The notes beneath the pieces are model-generated. The model worked only from the letters and a program-made list of their open reading frames with translations. It did no database searches and was not told the DNA's origin. 64,000 bases of DNA from Solimonas soli DSM 21787 (GTDB taxonomy: Bacteria; Pseudomonadota; Gammaproteobacteria; Nevskiales; Nevskiaceae), in NCBI RefSeq assembly GCF_000474945.1, contig NZ_KI440838.1:1-64000 (forward strand), in the 5' to 3' direction. Below, piece after piece: positions 54,718-62,684 of the stretch. A program made the translations under genes and the position numbers. The number at the start of each line of letters is the position of its first letter. The first letter of the stretch is position 1.

Positions 54718-55821
54718 CTACCGCGCGGCCGCCTGCGCGTTGCCGCTGCCGGCCGTGCCGTGCGCGCCGTCCGGCGTGCCGTGCGTGTCGTCCGGCGTGC
54801 CGCGCGTGTCGATGCTGATCTCGGTGCTCATGCCGGCGCGCAGCATCGGTTCGTCCGGCTGATGCGTGATGGCGATGCGCACCGGCACGCGCTGCACGAC
54901 CTTCACCCAGTTGCCGCTGGCGTTCTGCGGCGGCAGCAGCGAGAACTCGGCGCCGGTCGCCTGGCCGATGCTCTGCACCGTGCCCTGCCAGCGCGTGTGC
55001 GAATAGGCGTCGACCTCGATCTCGACGCTCTGGCCCGGCCGCACGTGTTCGAGCTGCGATTCCTTGAGGTTCGCCTCGATCCACGGGCCGCGCGCGTCGA
55101 CCACGCTGAGCACCGGCAGGCCCGGCAGCACGTAGCCGCCGACCTCCGGCACCTTGCTGGCGATGCCGGCGATCGGCGTGTGCACCTCGGTGCGCGCGAG
55201 ATCGAGCTTCGCCTTGTCGAGCGCCGCCAGCGCCGCCTTGTACGAGGGATGATCCTCGACGGCGATGTCCGGATCGTCGTCGAGCTGGGCGCGCACTTCG
55301 TCGATCTCGTGCTGCCGGGCCTTGATGTCGCTGCGCGCCACTTCGAGCGCGTTGACGGCGGCGTCGAGCGTCGACTTCGAGCTGGCGCCGAGCTGCTGCA
55401 GCGCCTTGACGCGCTCGTACTCGGTCTGCCGGTAGGTGAGATCGGCCTGCGCCGAGCGCAGCGCCGCCTGCTTCTGCGCGTAGGTCGCCTTCAGCGCCTC
55501 GACTTCGGTGCGCGCCTGCAGCAGCGCGGCCTCGGCCTGCTGCACGGCGACTTCGTAAGGCGCCGGGTCGATGCGGAACAGCGGCGCGCCGGCGGCGACG
55601 AACTGGTTTTCGCGCACGTAGATGCGATCGACCTTGCCGCTGACGTCGGCGCTGACGTTGACCATGTTGGCCTTGACGTAGGCGTTGTCGGTCGACACGT
55701 AGCGGCTGCCGAACACGAAGTAATACAGCGCCGCGACGATGGCCGCGGCGATGCCGGCGCCGAACAGGACGAAGCGCAGTCGCGAGCGGTTCGGCGTGAT
55801 GCCGGGGGAGTCGATGGCCAT
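54718..55821 (-). CDS. emrA: EmrA-type membrane fusion protein (HlyD family)
   Basis: The 367-aa adaptor has one N-terminal membrane anchor (FVLFGAGIAAAIVAALYYFV), a biotinyl-lipoyl-like half (VYVSTDNAYVKANMV-type start, then VREN), a long coiled-coil hairpin (residues about 80-185), and the matching second half (VHTPIAGIASKVPEVGGYVL). The last 30 residues are an unusual Gly-Thr-Pro-Asp repeat described separately. It links the EmrB permease to an outer membrane channel. Confidence 0.92.
   Translation of the reverse strand: MAIDSPGITPNRSRLRFVLFGAGIAAAIVAALYYFVFGSRYVSTDNAYVKANMVNVSADVSGKVDRIYVRENQFVAAGAPLFRIDPAPYEVAVQQAEAALLQARTEVEALKATYAQKQAALRSAQADLTYRQTEYERVKALQQLGASSKSTLDAAVNALEVARSDIKARQHEIDEVRAQLDDDPDIAVEDHPSYKAALAALDKAKLDLARTEVHTPIAGIASKVPEVGGYVLPGLPVLSVVDARGPWIEANLKESQLEHVRPGQSVEIEVDAYSHTRWQGTVQSIGQATGAEFSLLPPQNASGNWVKVVQRVPVRIAITHQPDEPMLRAGMSTEISIDTRGTPDDTHGTPDGAHGTAGSGNAQAAAR
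54754..54815 (-). repeat. 21-bp tandem repeat in the emrA 3' end
   Basis: TCCGGCGTGCCG recurs at 54770 and 54791 with a 21-base period, and a degraded third unit adjoins. It encodes the seven-residue units DTRGTPD, DTHGTPD and GAHGTAG at the C-terminus of EmrA and keeps the reading frame. Confidence 0.8.
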
Positions 55822-55827
55822 GGGGAC

Positions 55828-56283
55828 TTATCCGCGGTCGTCGGCGCCGTCGCCGCCGGCGAGATTGCTCTTGATGCGCAGCAGGAACTGGTCGAGCTGC
55901 TTCTGCTCCGCCGCCGACAGGCCACGCAAGGCGTAGGCCCGCGCTTCGGCGGCGATCTTCCACAGCTCGTCGAGGATCGGCTCCGCCTTGTCGGTCGTCA
56001 GCAGGCGGAAGGCGCGGCGGTCGTCCTTGTGCGTCTCGCGCCGCACCCAGCCGGCGCGCTGCAGGCGGTCGATGAGCTGCGTGACCGTCACCGGATGCAC
56101 TTCCAGCTTCTCGGCGAGGCCGGTCTGCGTGATACCCGGCTGCTTGGCGATCCACGCCAGCGCCATCGACTGCGACTGCGTCAGTTTCAGATGCGCGGCG
56201 CGGCGCTTGAACGCCTCGCGGTGCAGGCGGCCGACTTCGAGCAGCAGCGAAGTCGTGGTGTTGGGCGGCGGTGGCTTGCGCAT
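55828..56283 (-). CDS. MarR-family transcriptional regulator of the emrAB unit
   Basis: The 151-aa protein has a winged helix-turn-helix: LTQSQSMALAWIAKQPGI, TQTGLAEKLEVHPVTVTQL for the recognition helix, and RAGWVRRETHKDDRRAF for the wing. It lies directly before emrA (6 bp) and so most likely represses its own operon and releases it on drug binding. The start codon has no ribosome site; a dyad operator begins 4 bp upstream, so the message may be leaderless or nearly so. Confidence 0.92.
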   Translation of the reverse strand: MRKPPPPNTTTSLLLEVGRLHREAFKRRAAHLKLTQSQSMALAWIAKQPGITQTGLAEKLEVHPVTVTQLIDRLQRAGWVRRETHKDDRRAFRLLTTDKAEPILDELWKIAAEARAYALRGLSAAEQKQLDQFLLRIKSNLAGGDGADDRG

Positions 56284-56286
56284 ATG

Positions 56287-56300
56287 GTTAGTCTACTAAC
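56287..56300. promoter_or_regulatory. Probable MarR operator
   Basis: A perfect dyad, GTTAGT-CT-ACTAAC, lies 4 bp before the marR start codon. It overlaps a TATAGT -10-like box on the minus strand (56304-56299), so a bound regulator would block transcription of marR-emrA-emrB. Confidence 0.65.
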
Positions 56301-56349
56301 TATAAGTGCGCAAATCAACGCGCCGCCCGCGACGGGCGGCGGGCAAGAT

Positions 56350-56817
56350 TCAGGGCAGGCGCACGCCCTCGTCCTTCTTGATCGCCTCGAGCACCAGGCT
56401 CGAACGCACATCCTTTACGCCGGGCAGGCCGATCAGGACTTTCATCGAGAACTCGGCGAAGGCCTGCAGATCGGCGACCGCGACGTGCAGCAGGTAGTCG
56501 AGTTCGCCGGTCATCACGTAGCAGGCGCGCACCTCCGGGCGTTTCTGCACGGCGTCCTGGAAGGCGAGCGTGGTGTCCTTCGACTGCCGTTCGATGTTGA
56601 CGCGCACGAAGGCCTGCACCTGCTGGCCGAGCGCGGCCGGGTCGAGCACGGCGGCATAGCGGGCGATGACGCCGCTGTCCTCGAGCTTGCGCACGCGGCG
56701 CTGGCAGGCGGTCGCCGACAGCGACACGCGCTCGGCGAGTTCGACGATCGGCAGGCGGCCGTCCTTCTGCAGCTCGCGGAGGATGCGCAGGTCGGTGCGA
56801 TCAAGCTCGGCTTGCAT
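56350..56817 (-). CDS. Lrp/AsnC-family regulator divergent from the tyrosine catabolic operon
   Basis: The 155-aa protein starts MQAELDRTDLRILRELQKD, has the helix-turn-helix VELAERVSLSATACQRRVRK, and a RAM ligand domain (VMTGELDYLLHVAVADLQAF, LPGVKDVRSSLVLEAIK). These sense amino acids. Its position facing phhA, with a long dyad between, suggests that it controls the phenylalanine/tyrosine operon and itself. Upstream in-frame codons to 56976 are not favoured, since the family pattern begins at this ATG. Confidence 0.93.
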   Translation of the reverse strand: MQAELDRTDLRILRELQKDGRLPIVELAERVSLSATACQRRVRKLEDSGVIARYAAVLDPAALGQQVQAFVRVNIERQSKDTTLAFQDAVQKRPEVRACYVMTGELDYLLHVAVADLQAFAEFSMKVLIGLPGVKDVRSSLVLEAIKKDEGVRLP

Positions 56818-56819
56818 GA

Positions 56820-56851
56820 AATCACCACGGAAGTTCGAATTCGTGGTGATT
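56820..56851. promoter_or_regulatory. Long inverted repeat between lrp-type gene and phhA
   Basis: AATCACCACG (56820-56829) and CGTGGTGATT (56842-56851) are perfect 10-base arms with a 12-base A/T-richer spacer. One arm abuts the lrp start codon. The size fits an Lrp-type dimer site and it is the likely operator for the divergent pair. Confidence 0.65.
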
Positions 56852-56959
56852 ATGGCAAGCCGCGGCGAAGAAAGACGCACAGATTGCAGCCTTTCACGCC
56901 GGCCGACGGCGTACAGTGGAGCGCACGGCGGGCAGCGAACCGCCGCGAGGAGAACGGCG

Positions 56960-57817
56960 ATGTACAGCGCCAACACCAGCAGCGGTCTGCGTGGCGATTA
57001 CACGAAGGCGCGGGCCGACTTCACCGTCGAGCAGCGCGATCATGTCTACGGCGAGGCCGATCACGCGCTGTGGCGCCGGCTCTACGCGCGCCAGGCGCAG
57101 CTGCTGCAGGACTACGCCTGCCGCGAGTTCCGCGAAGGCCTGGCCCGCACCGACGCCGCCGACGGCGTGCCCGAGCTCGACGCCGTCAACGCGCGCCTCG
57201 CGGCGGCAAGCGGCTGGCGGCTGGTCGCGGTGCCGGGTTTCATTCCCGACGAGCCCTTCTTCCGCCTGCTCGCCGCGCGGCAATTTCCGGTGACCGTCTG
57301 GCTGCGCAAGCCCGAGGAATTCGACTACCTGGTCGAGCCGGACATCTTCCACGACTTTTTCGGCCATGTGCCGATGCTGTTCGACCGCCGCTTCGGCGAT
57401 TACGTGCAGCGCTACGGCGAGCAGGCGCTGCGCCTCGCCCATCTCGGCGCCGTGCCGCTGCTGGCGCGCCTGTACTGGTACACGGTCGAGTTCGGCCTGA
57501 TCGAGAGCGACGAGGGCCTGCGCGCCTACGGCGCCGGCATCCTGTCGTCGGGCGGCGAGACGCCGCACGCCGTCGAGAGCCCGGCGCCCCTGCGCGTGCG
57601 CCTCGAAGCCGCACGCTGCATGGGCACCGCGTATCGCATCGACAGCTTCCAGAAAACTTATTTCGTGATCCGCCGGCTCGACGAACTCGCCGAGCTGATG
57701 ACGCGCGATCTGCCGCCGCTCATCGCCGCCCTGCGCGAGCAGCAAGCCCTGAGCCCCGAGCGCCTGTACGCGGGCGACGAGCCGGTGCCGCCGCGCCGCG
57801 GCCGGCTCGCCGCCTGA
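56960..57817 (+). CDS. phhA: Phenylalanine 4-monooxygenase
   Basis: PhhA hydroxylates phenylalanine to tyrosine using iron and tetrahydropterin. The 285-aa protein is of the usual bacterial length. The iron ligands are H131 and H136 in FHDFFGHVPML and E177 in YWYTVEFGLIE. No pterin carbinolamine dehydratase gene is adjacent. GAGGAG precedes the ATG. It is the first gene of the phhA-hppD-hmgA-fahA-maiA run. Confidence 0.95.
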   Translation: MYSANTSSGLRGDYTKARADFTVEQRDHVYGEADHALWRRLYARQAQLLQDYACREFREGLARTDAADGVPELDAVNARLAAASGWRLVAVPGFIPDEPFFRLLAARQFPVTVWLRKPEEFDYLVEPDIFHDFFGHVPMLFDRRFGDYVQRYGEQALRLAHLGAVPLLARLYWYTVEFGLIESDEGLRAYGAGILSSGGETPHAVESPAPLRVRLEAARCMGTAYRIDSFQKTYFVIRRLDELAELMTRDLPPLIAALREQQALSPERLYAGDEPVPPRRGRLAA

Positions 57818-57846
57818 AAATGCCTTCCATGTTCCGAGGACACGCC

Positions 57847-58914
57847 ATGACCGCCCGCATCGACAATCCGCTCGGCACCGACGGTTTCGAATTCGTCGAA
57901 TTCACCGCGCCCGGCGCCGCCGGCATCGCCCAGCTGCATGCCCTGTTCGAGATGATGGGCTTCACCGCCGTCGCGAAGCACCGGCGCAAGGACGTCACCC
58001 TGTTCCGCCAGGGCGACATCAACTTCCTGGTCAACGCCACGCCCTACACGCATTTCGAGCAGTTCGCGCGCGCGCACGGCCCTTCGGCCTGCGCGATGGG
58101 CTGGCGCGTGAAGGACGCGGTGAGCGCGCACGCCCACGCGCTGGCGCAGGGCGCGGTCGCCTTCGACACCCGGCCCGGCCTCATGGAGCTGAACCTGCCG
58201 GCGGTCTACGGCATCGGCAACAGCGTGCTCTATCTGGTGGACCGCTACGGCGCCGAACATTCGATCTACGACGTCGACTTCCGCTTCTTCGACGGCGTCG
58301 ATCGCGCGCCGAAGGGCGTCGGCCTCACCGCGATCGACCATCTGACGCACAATGTCTCGCGCGGCAACATGGATACCTGGGCCGGCTTCTACGAACGCAT
58401 CGCCAACTTCCGCGAGATCCGCTACTTCGACATCGAGGGCAAGCAGACCGGCCTGGTGTCGCGCGCCATGACCTCGCCCTGCGGCAAGATCCGCATCCCG
58501 ATCAACGAATCGTCGGACGACAAGTCGCAGATCGAGGAATTCATCCGCGAGTATCGCGGCGAGGGCATCCAGCACATCGCGCTGGCCGCCGACGACATCT
58601 ACGCGACGGTCAGCGCGCTGCGCGCGCGCGGCGTGCAGTTCATGGACACGCCGGACACCTACTACGCGCGCGTCGATGCGCGCGTGCCGGGCCACGGCGA
58701 GCCGCTGGCGCGCCTGCGCGAGCTGAGCATCCTGATCGACGGCGCGCCGGTCGAGGGCATCCTGCTGCAGATCTTCACGAGCACGGTGATCGGGCCGATC
58801 TTCTTCGAGATCATCCAGCGCAAGGGCAACGAAGGTTTCGGCGAAGGCAACTTCAAGGCCCTGTTCGAGAGCATCGAGGAAGACCAGATCCGCCGCGGCG
58901 TGCTCGCCGCGTAA
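57847..58914 (+). CDS. hppD: 4-hydroxyphenylpyruvate dioxygenase
   Basis: Hpd turns 4-hydroxyphenylpyruvate into homogentisate with Fe(II) and oxygen. The 355-aa protein has the two-fold vicinal-oxygen-chelate structure. The iron ligands are H165 (AIDHLTHNV), H243 (GIQHIALAA) and E321 (PIFFEIIQR), and the closing helix GNFKALFESIEEDQIRRG is present. The ATG at 57847 is chosen over in-frame ATGs at 57820 and 57829 because GAGGA lies 6 bases before it. No tyrosine aminotransferase gene is in the window. Confidence 0.96.
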   Translation: MTARIDNPLGTDGFEFVEFTAPGAAGIAQLHALFEMMGFTAVAKHRRKDVTLFRQGDINFLVNATPYTHFEQFARAHGPSACAMGWRVKDAVSAHAHALAQGAVAFDTRPGLMELNLPAVYGIGNSVLYLVDRYGAEHSIYDVDFRFFDGVDRAPKGVGLTAIDHLTHNVSRGNMDTWAGFYERIANFREIRYFDIEGKQTGLVSRAMTSPCGKIRIPINESSDDKSQIEEFIREYRGEGIQHIALAADDIYATVSALRARGVQFMDTPDTYYARVDARVPGHGEPLARLRELSILIDGAPVEGILLQIFTSTVIGPIFFEIIQRKGNEGFGEGNFKALFESIEEDQIRRGVLAA

Positions 58915-58925
58915 GGAACGATCGC

Positions 58926-60056
58926 ATGTCCCACAAATGGATCTACCGGCCGGTCGTCGAAGGACTCGCCTCGCGACAGGCGCATGCCGACCTGCCGGCC
59001 GGCCACGTCGAGCGCGAGCTCGGCAAGGAAGGCTTCTTCGGTCCGTCGACACAGATGATCCATCCGCGCCCGCCGACCGGCTGGACGAACTGGGAAGGTC
59101 CGCTGCGGCCGCGCGCCTTCGACCTGGCGAAGCTCGGCGCATCGCCGTCGCCGTGGGACGCAGCCGCGATCCTGCACAACGCCGACGTGCGCCTGCGCTG
59201 GTGGATCTGCGAGCGCTCGATGACCGAGCTGGCGCGCAATGCCGACGGCGACGAGCTGCTGTTCGTGCACGCCGGCACGGCCGAGCTGTTCTGCGACTAC
59301 GGCCACCTGACGATCGCGGCGGGCGACTACGTGGTGCTGCCGCGCGGCACCATGTGGCGCATCGAGGTCGGCGCGCCGGTCGCGCTGCTGCTCATCGAGG
59401 CGACCAACGCGCACTACGCGCTGCCCGACAAGGGGCTGGTCGGCGAGCACGCGATCTTCGATCCGGCGATGCTGGACTACCCGCGCCTCGACGGCGCGTT
59501 CCGCGCTCAGGCCGCGCAGGGCGCCGAGTGGAAGGTGCGCATCAAGCGCCGTCAGCAGATTTCGACGGTGACCTATCCGTACAACCCGCTCGACGCCGTC
59601 GGCTGGCACGGCACGCTGCTGGCGGTGCGCATCAACGTCCGCGACATCCGGCCGCTGATGTCGCACCGCTACCACCTGCCGCCGAGCGCGCACACCACGT
59701 TCGTGTCGCAGCGCTTCGTGGTCTGCACCTTCGTGCCGCGGCCGTTCGAGAGCGATCCGGGCGCGATCAAGGTGCCGTTCTTCCACAACAACGACGACTT
59801 CGACGAAGTGATCTTCTATCACGCCGGCGACTTCTTCTCGCGCGACAACATCCATCCCGGCATGCTCACGCTGCACCCCTGCGGCTTCACGCACGGCCCG
59901 CATCCGAAGGCGCTCGGCAAGATGCTGCAGCAGAGCAAACCGGCGACCGACGAATACGCCGTGATGATCGACGCGCGCGACGCGCTGGACGTGGCGCCGG
60001 CGGCGGAGTCGGTCGAGTGGTCCGACTACCACCGTTCCTGGCAGGTGCAGCCATGA
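58926..60056 (+). CDS. hmgA: Homogentisate 1,2-dioxygenase
   Basis: HmgA opens the homogentisate ring to maleylacetoacetate. The 376-aa protein is shorter than the 430-aa type but of the length found in many gammaproteobacteria. It is cupin-like, and the metal-binding end region includes FFHNNDDFDEVIFYHAGDF and LHPCGFTHGPHP with the ligand His and Glu. The stop overlaps the fahA start (ATGA). Confidence 0.93.
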   Translation: MSHKWIYRPVVEGLASRQAHADLPAGHVERELGKEGFFGPSTQMIHPRPPTGWTNWEGPLRPRAFDLAKLGASPSPWDAAAILHNADVRLRWWICERSMTELARNADGDELLFVHAGTAELFCDYGHLTIAAGDYVVLPRGTMWRIEVGAPVALLLIEATNAHYALPDKGLVGEHAIFDPAMLDYPRLDGAFRAQAAQGAEWKVRIKRRQQISTVTYPYNPLDAVGWHGTLLAVRINVRDIRPLMSHRYHLPPSAHTTFVSQRFVVCTFVPRPFESDPGAIKVPFFHNNDDFDEVIFYHAGDFFSRDNIHPGMLTLHPCGFTHGPHPKALGKMLQQSKPATDEYAVMIDARDALDVAPAAESVEWSDYHRSWQVQP

Positions 60057-61072
60057 AGCTGGCGACGCTGAGGAACGGCACGCGCGACGGACAACTCGTC
60101 GTCGTCTCGCGCGACCTGACGCGCTGCGTGTCCGCCGCCGCGATCGCGCCGACGCTGCAGGCGGCGCTCGACCGCTGGCAGGAGCTGGCCGGCGGCCTCG
60201 CCGAGCTGGGCGACGCGCTGAACGCCGGCGCGCTCGCCGCGCAGGCGCGTCCCTTCGATCCGCGCGCCTGCCACTCGCCGCTGCCGCGCGCCTACCAGTG
60301 GGCGGACGGCTCGGCCTACGTCAATCACGTCGAGCTGGTGCGCAAGGCGCGCGGCGCCGAGATGCCGGCGAGTTTCTGGACCGATCCGCTGATGTACCAG
60401 GGCGGCAGCGACAGCTTCCTCGATCCGACCGGCGACATCGTCGCCGTCAGCGAGGAGCACGGCATCGACTTCGAGGCCGAGATCGCCGTCGTCACCGACG
60501 ACGTGCCGATGGGCGTCACCGCCGGCGCGGCGCGCGCGCGCATCCGTCTCGTGCTGCTGGTCAACGACGTCTCGCTGCGCAACCTGATTCCGAACGAACT
60601 CGCCAAGGGCTTCGGCTTCTTCCAGGCCAAGCCGTCGTCGGCGTTCGCGCCCTGCGCGCTCACCCCGGACGAACTCGGCGCCGCCTGGGACGGCGGCCGC
60701 CTGCACCTGCCGCTGCTGTCCTTCGTCGACGGCGCGCCGTTCGGCAGGCCGGACGCCGGCGTCGACATGACCTTCGACTTCGGCCAGCTCATCGCCCACG
60801 CCGCCGCCACGCGGCCGCTCGCCGCCGGCAGCATCATCGGCTCCGGCACCGTGTCGAACCGCGACGCCGACGGCGGACCGGGCCGGCCGATCGCCGAGGG
60901 CGGCCTCGGCTATTCCTGCATCGCCGAAATGCGCATGGTCGAAACGATCCGCGAGGGCAAGCCGCGCACGCCGTTCCTGAGCTTCGGCCGCCGCCTGAAG
61001 ATCGAGATGCGCGATGCGCACGGCGCATCGCTGTTCGGCGCCATCGAGCAGACCGTCGCGCCCCTCCGCTAA
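60053..61072 (+). CDS. fahA: Fumarylacetoacetate hydrolase
   Basis: This enzyme splits fumarylacetoacetate into fumarate and acetoacetate, the last step of tyrosine breakdown. The 339-aa protein has the family active-site parts: the metal-binding IDFEAEIAVVTDDVPMG, VNDVSLRNLIPNELAKGFG, FFQAKPSSAFAPCAL, and GSIIGSGTVSNRDADGGP. Translation is coupled to hmgA by a 4-bp overlap. Confidence 0.94.
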   Translation: MKLATLRNGTRDGQLVVVSRDLTRCVSAAAIAPTLQAALDRWQELAGGLAELGDALNAGALAAQARPFDPRACHSPLPRAYQWADGSAYVNHVELVRKARGAEMPASFWTDPLMYQGGSDSFLDPTGDIVAVSEEHGIDFEAEIAVVTDDVPMGVTAGAARARIRLVLLVNDVSLRNLIPNELAKGFGFFQAKPSSAFAPCALTPDELGAAWDGGRLHLPLLSFVDGAPFGRPDAGVDMTFDFGQLIAHAAATRPLAAGSIIGSGTVSNRDADGGPGRPIAEGGLGYSCIAEMRMVETIREGKPRTPFLSFGRRLKIEMRDAHGASLFGAIEQTVAPLR

Positions 61073-61101
61073 GCTGCACGCCGTCGCGTTCGGAGATTCG
61101 C

Positions 61102-61749
61102 ATGCTCAAGCTCTACTCCTACTGGCGTTCATCGGCCAGCTACCGCGTGCGCATCGCCCTCGATCTCAAGGGGCTCGACTACGAGATCGTGCCGATCCAT
61201 CTCCTCCGCGACGGCGGCGAGCAGCATTCGGACGCCTACCGCGCGCTGAATCCGCAGCAGCGCGTGCCGTTCCTGATCGACGGCGACGTTCGCCTCGGGC
61301 AGTCGCTGGCGATTCTCGACTACCTCGATGCGCGATATCCGCAGCCGCGCCTGATGCCGGCGGACGCGCGGGCGCGCGTCGAGGTGCTGGCGTTCGCGCA
61401 GGCCATCATCGCCGACGTGCAGCCGCTGCAGAACACGGCGACGCTCGACTACCTGCGCGACGTGCTGAAGATCGACGAGGCGCAGCGCGGCGAATGGCTG
61501 CGGCACTTCATCGATCGCGGCCTGAGCGCGCTGGAGACGGAAACGGCGGCCCGGCCCGGGACGCCGTTCGCCTTCGGCGAGGCGCCGACCCTTGCCGACT
61601 GCGCGCTGGTGCCGCAGATGTTCGCGGCGCAGCGCTTCGGCTGCGACATGCAGCGCTATCCGCGCCTGGTGCGCATCGCCGGGCACTGCAACACGCTGCC
61701 GGCCTTCCAGCGCGCGCATCCGGCGCGGCAGCCGGACGCCGAACGCTGA
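61102..61749 (+). CDS. maiA: Maleylacetoacetate isomerase
   Basis: MaiA, a zeta-class glutathione transferase, turns maleylacetoacetate into fumarylacetoacetate. The 215-aa protein starts LKLYSYWRSSASYRVRIALD, which contains the SSxSYRVRIAL active-site signature, and has LNPQQRVPFLIDGD and LGQSLAILDYLDARYP for glutathione binding. The gene order puts the isomerase last although it acts before fahA. A hairpin covers the stop. Confidence 0.95.
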   Translation: MLKLYSYWRSSASYRVRIALDLKGLDYEIVPIHLLRDGGEQHSDAYRALNPQQRVPFLIDGDVRLGQSLAILDYLDARYPQPRLMPADARARVEVLAFAQAIIADVQPLQNTATLDYLRDVLKIDEAQRGEWLRHFIDRGLSALETETAARPGTPFAFGEAPTLADCALVPQMFAAQRFGCDMQRYPRLVRIAGHCNTLPAFQRAHPARQPDAER

Positions 61750-61764
61750 GCGCTCGGCTCAGCG
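61744..61764. terminator. Hairpin across the convergent stops of maiA and the thioesterase gene
   Basis: CGCTGAGC (61744-61751) pairs with GCTCAGCG (61757-61764) around a 5-base loop. The stem includes both stop codons, TGA of maiA and TCA of the minus-strand gene. There is no T-tract on either side, so its role as a terminator is uncertain. Confidence 0.4.
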
Positions 61765-62307
61765 CTCGGTGTTCGGCAGCTCGCGCACCGGCCGGCCGCC
61801 GCGCAGCTTCTTCAATGTCTCGGCGTGCCGCAGGCGCATCTCGCGGCGCAGCTGCGCCTCCTCGTAGCGGTAGTGCTCGATGTCGGTCAGCGGCTGCAGC
61901 GCCGGCACCGGCCGCGGCTTGCCGGCGCTGTCGACGGCGACGAAGGTCAGATACGCGGAGAGGATGTGCCGGCTGCCGCTGCCGTCGTAGCTGCGCGCGT
62001 CGACCTTGACGCCGACTTCCATCGACGTGGTCCAGGCGCGGTTCACCGAGGCGTTGAAGATCAGCACGTCGCCGCGCCGCGCCGGGGCGATGAAGTGCAC
62101 CGCGTCGACGCTGGCGGTGACGCAGACGCCGCCGGCGTGGCGATCGGCGACGACCGCGGCGAAGCGGTCCATCTGCGCCATGATCAGACCGCCGAACACG
62201 GTGTCGTTGGCGTTGAGATCGTTCGGGAACACCATGTAGACCTGCTCGCGCACCGCCGAGTAATCGACGGTGCGCGGAGTCTGGACGCTTGTGTCGCTGT
62301 CCGCCAT
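61759..62307 (-). CDS. Acyl-CoA thioesterase (YciA/hot-dog fold)
   Basis: The 182-aa protein has the hot-dog layout of hexameric acyl-CoA thioesterases: MVFPNDLNANDTVFGGLIMAQ with the catalytic Asn-Asp pair, VCVTASVDAVHFIAPARRGD, and VDARSYDGSGSRHILSAYLTF. It hydrolyses medium to long acyl-CoA. It is 1 bp downstream of the AhpD-like gene and probably in the same transcript. Confidence 0.9.
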   Translation of the reverse strand: MADSDTSVQTPRTVDYSAVREQVYMVFPNDLNANDTVFGGLIMAQMDRFAAVVADRHAGGVCVTASVDAVHFIAPARRGDVLIFNASVNRAWTTSMEVGVKVDARSYDGSGSRHILSAYLTFVAVDSAGKPRPVPALQPLTDIEHYRYEEAQLRREMRLRHAETLKKLRGGRPVRELPNTER

Positions 62308-62308
62308 C

Positions 62309-62650
62309 TCAGCCCGCCGGCGGTTCGCCGTAGAGCTTCATCGCCATCGCGCCGTGCGTGGCGGCGGCGCCGGCGCGCAGCGCCGCGGCGATGAACGTGG
62401 TCTCCGACAGCTCGGCGGCGCTGGCGCCGGCGCGCTTGGCGGCGCGCGTGTGGACCTCGATGCAGTACGGGCACTGCGTGGTCAGCGCCACGGCGATCGC
62501 CATCAGTTCGCGATACTTGTGCGGGATCGTGCCGTCCTCGCGGCCGACGATCTTGTCGAGGTTGAGCCAGGCCTCGAACTCGGTCGGCGCCAGCTCGTGC
62601 ATGCGCTTCAGATAAGTCAGATCAGCCGGATCGTGATAGTGGCTGCTCAT
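62309..62650 (-). CDS. Carboxymuconolactone decarboxylase/AhpD-like protein
   Basis: The 113-aa protein has the helical AhpD fold with the redox motif CPYCIEVHTRAA, in which the two cysteines and a nearby His form a thiol relay. FIAAALRAGAAATHGAMAM follows. Such proteins have peroxidase-linked or decarboxylase-like roles, and the CxxC form favours thiol peroxidase support. It lies between the WS/DGAT-like gene and the thioesterase gene on the same strand. Confidence 0.9.
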   Translation of the reverse strand: MSSHYHDPADLTYLKRMHELAPTEFEAWLNLDKIVGREDGTIPHKYRELMAIAVALTTQCPYCIEVHTRAAKRAGASAAELSETTFIAAALRAGAAATHGAMAMKLYGEPPAG

Positions 62651-62684
62651 GGTGAGACTCCTGTGAGGATTCCGGCGGTCGGCA

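Noticed and set aside
53968-56640. Long plus-strand open frame over the emrAB-marR genes
   Set aside because: It is His/Arg/Ala-rich antisense reading of three clear genes on the other strand.
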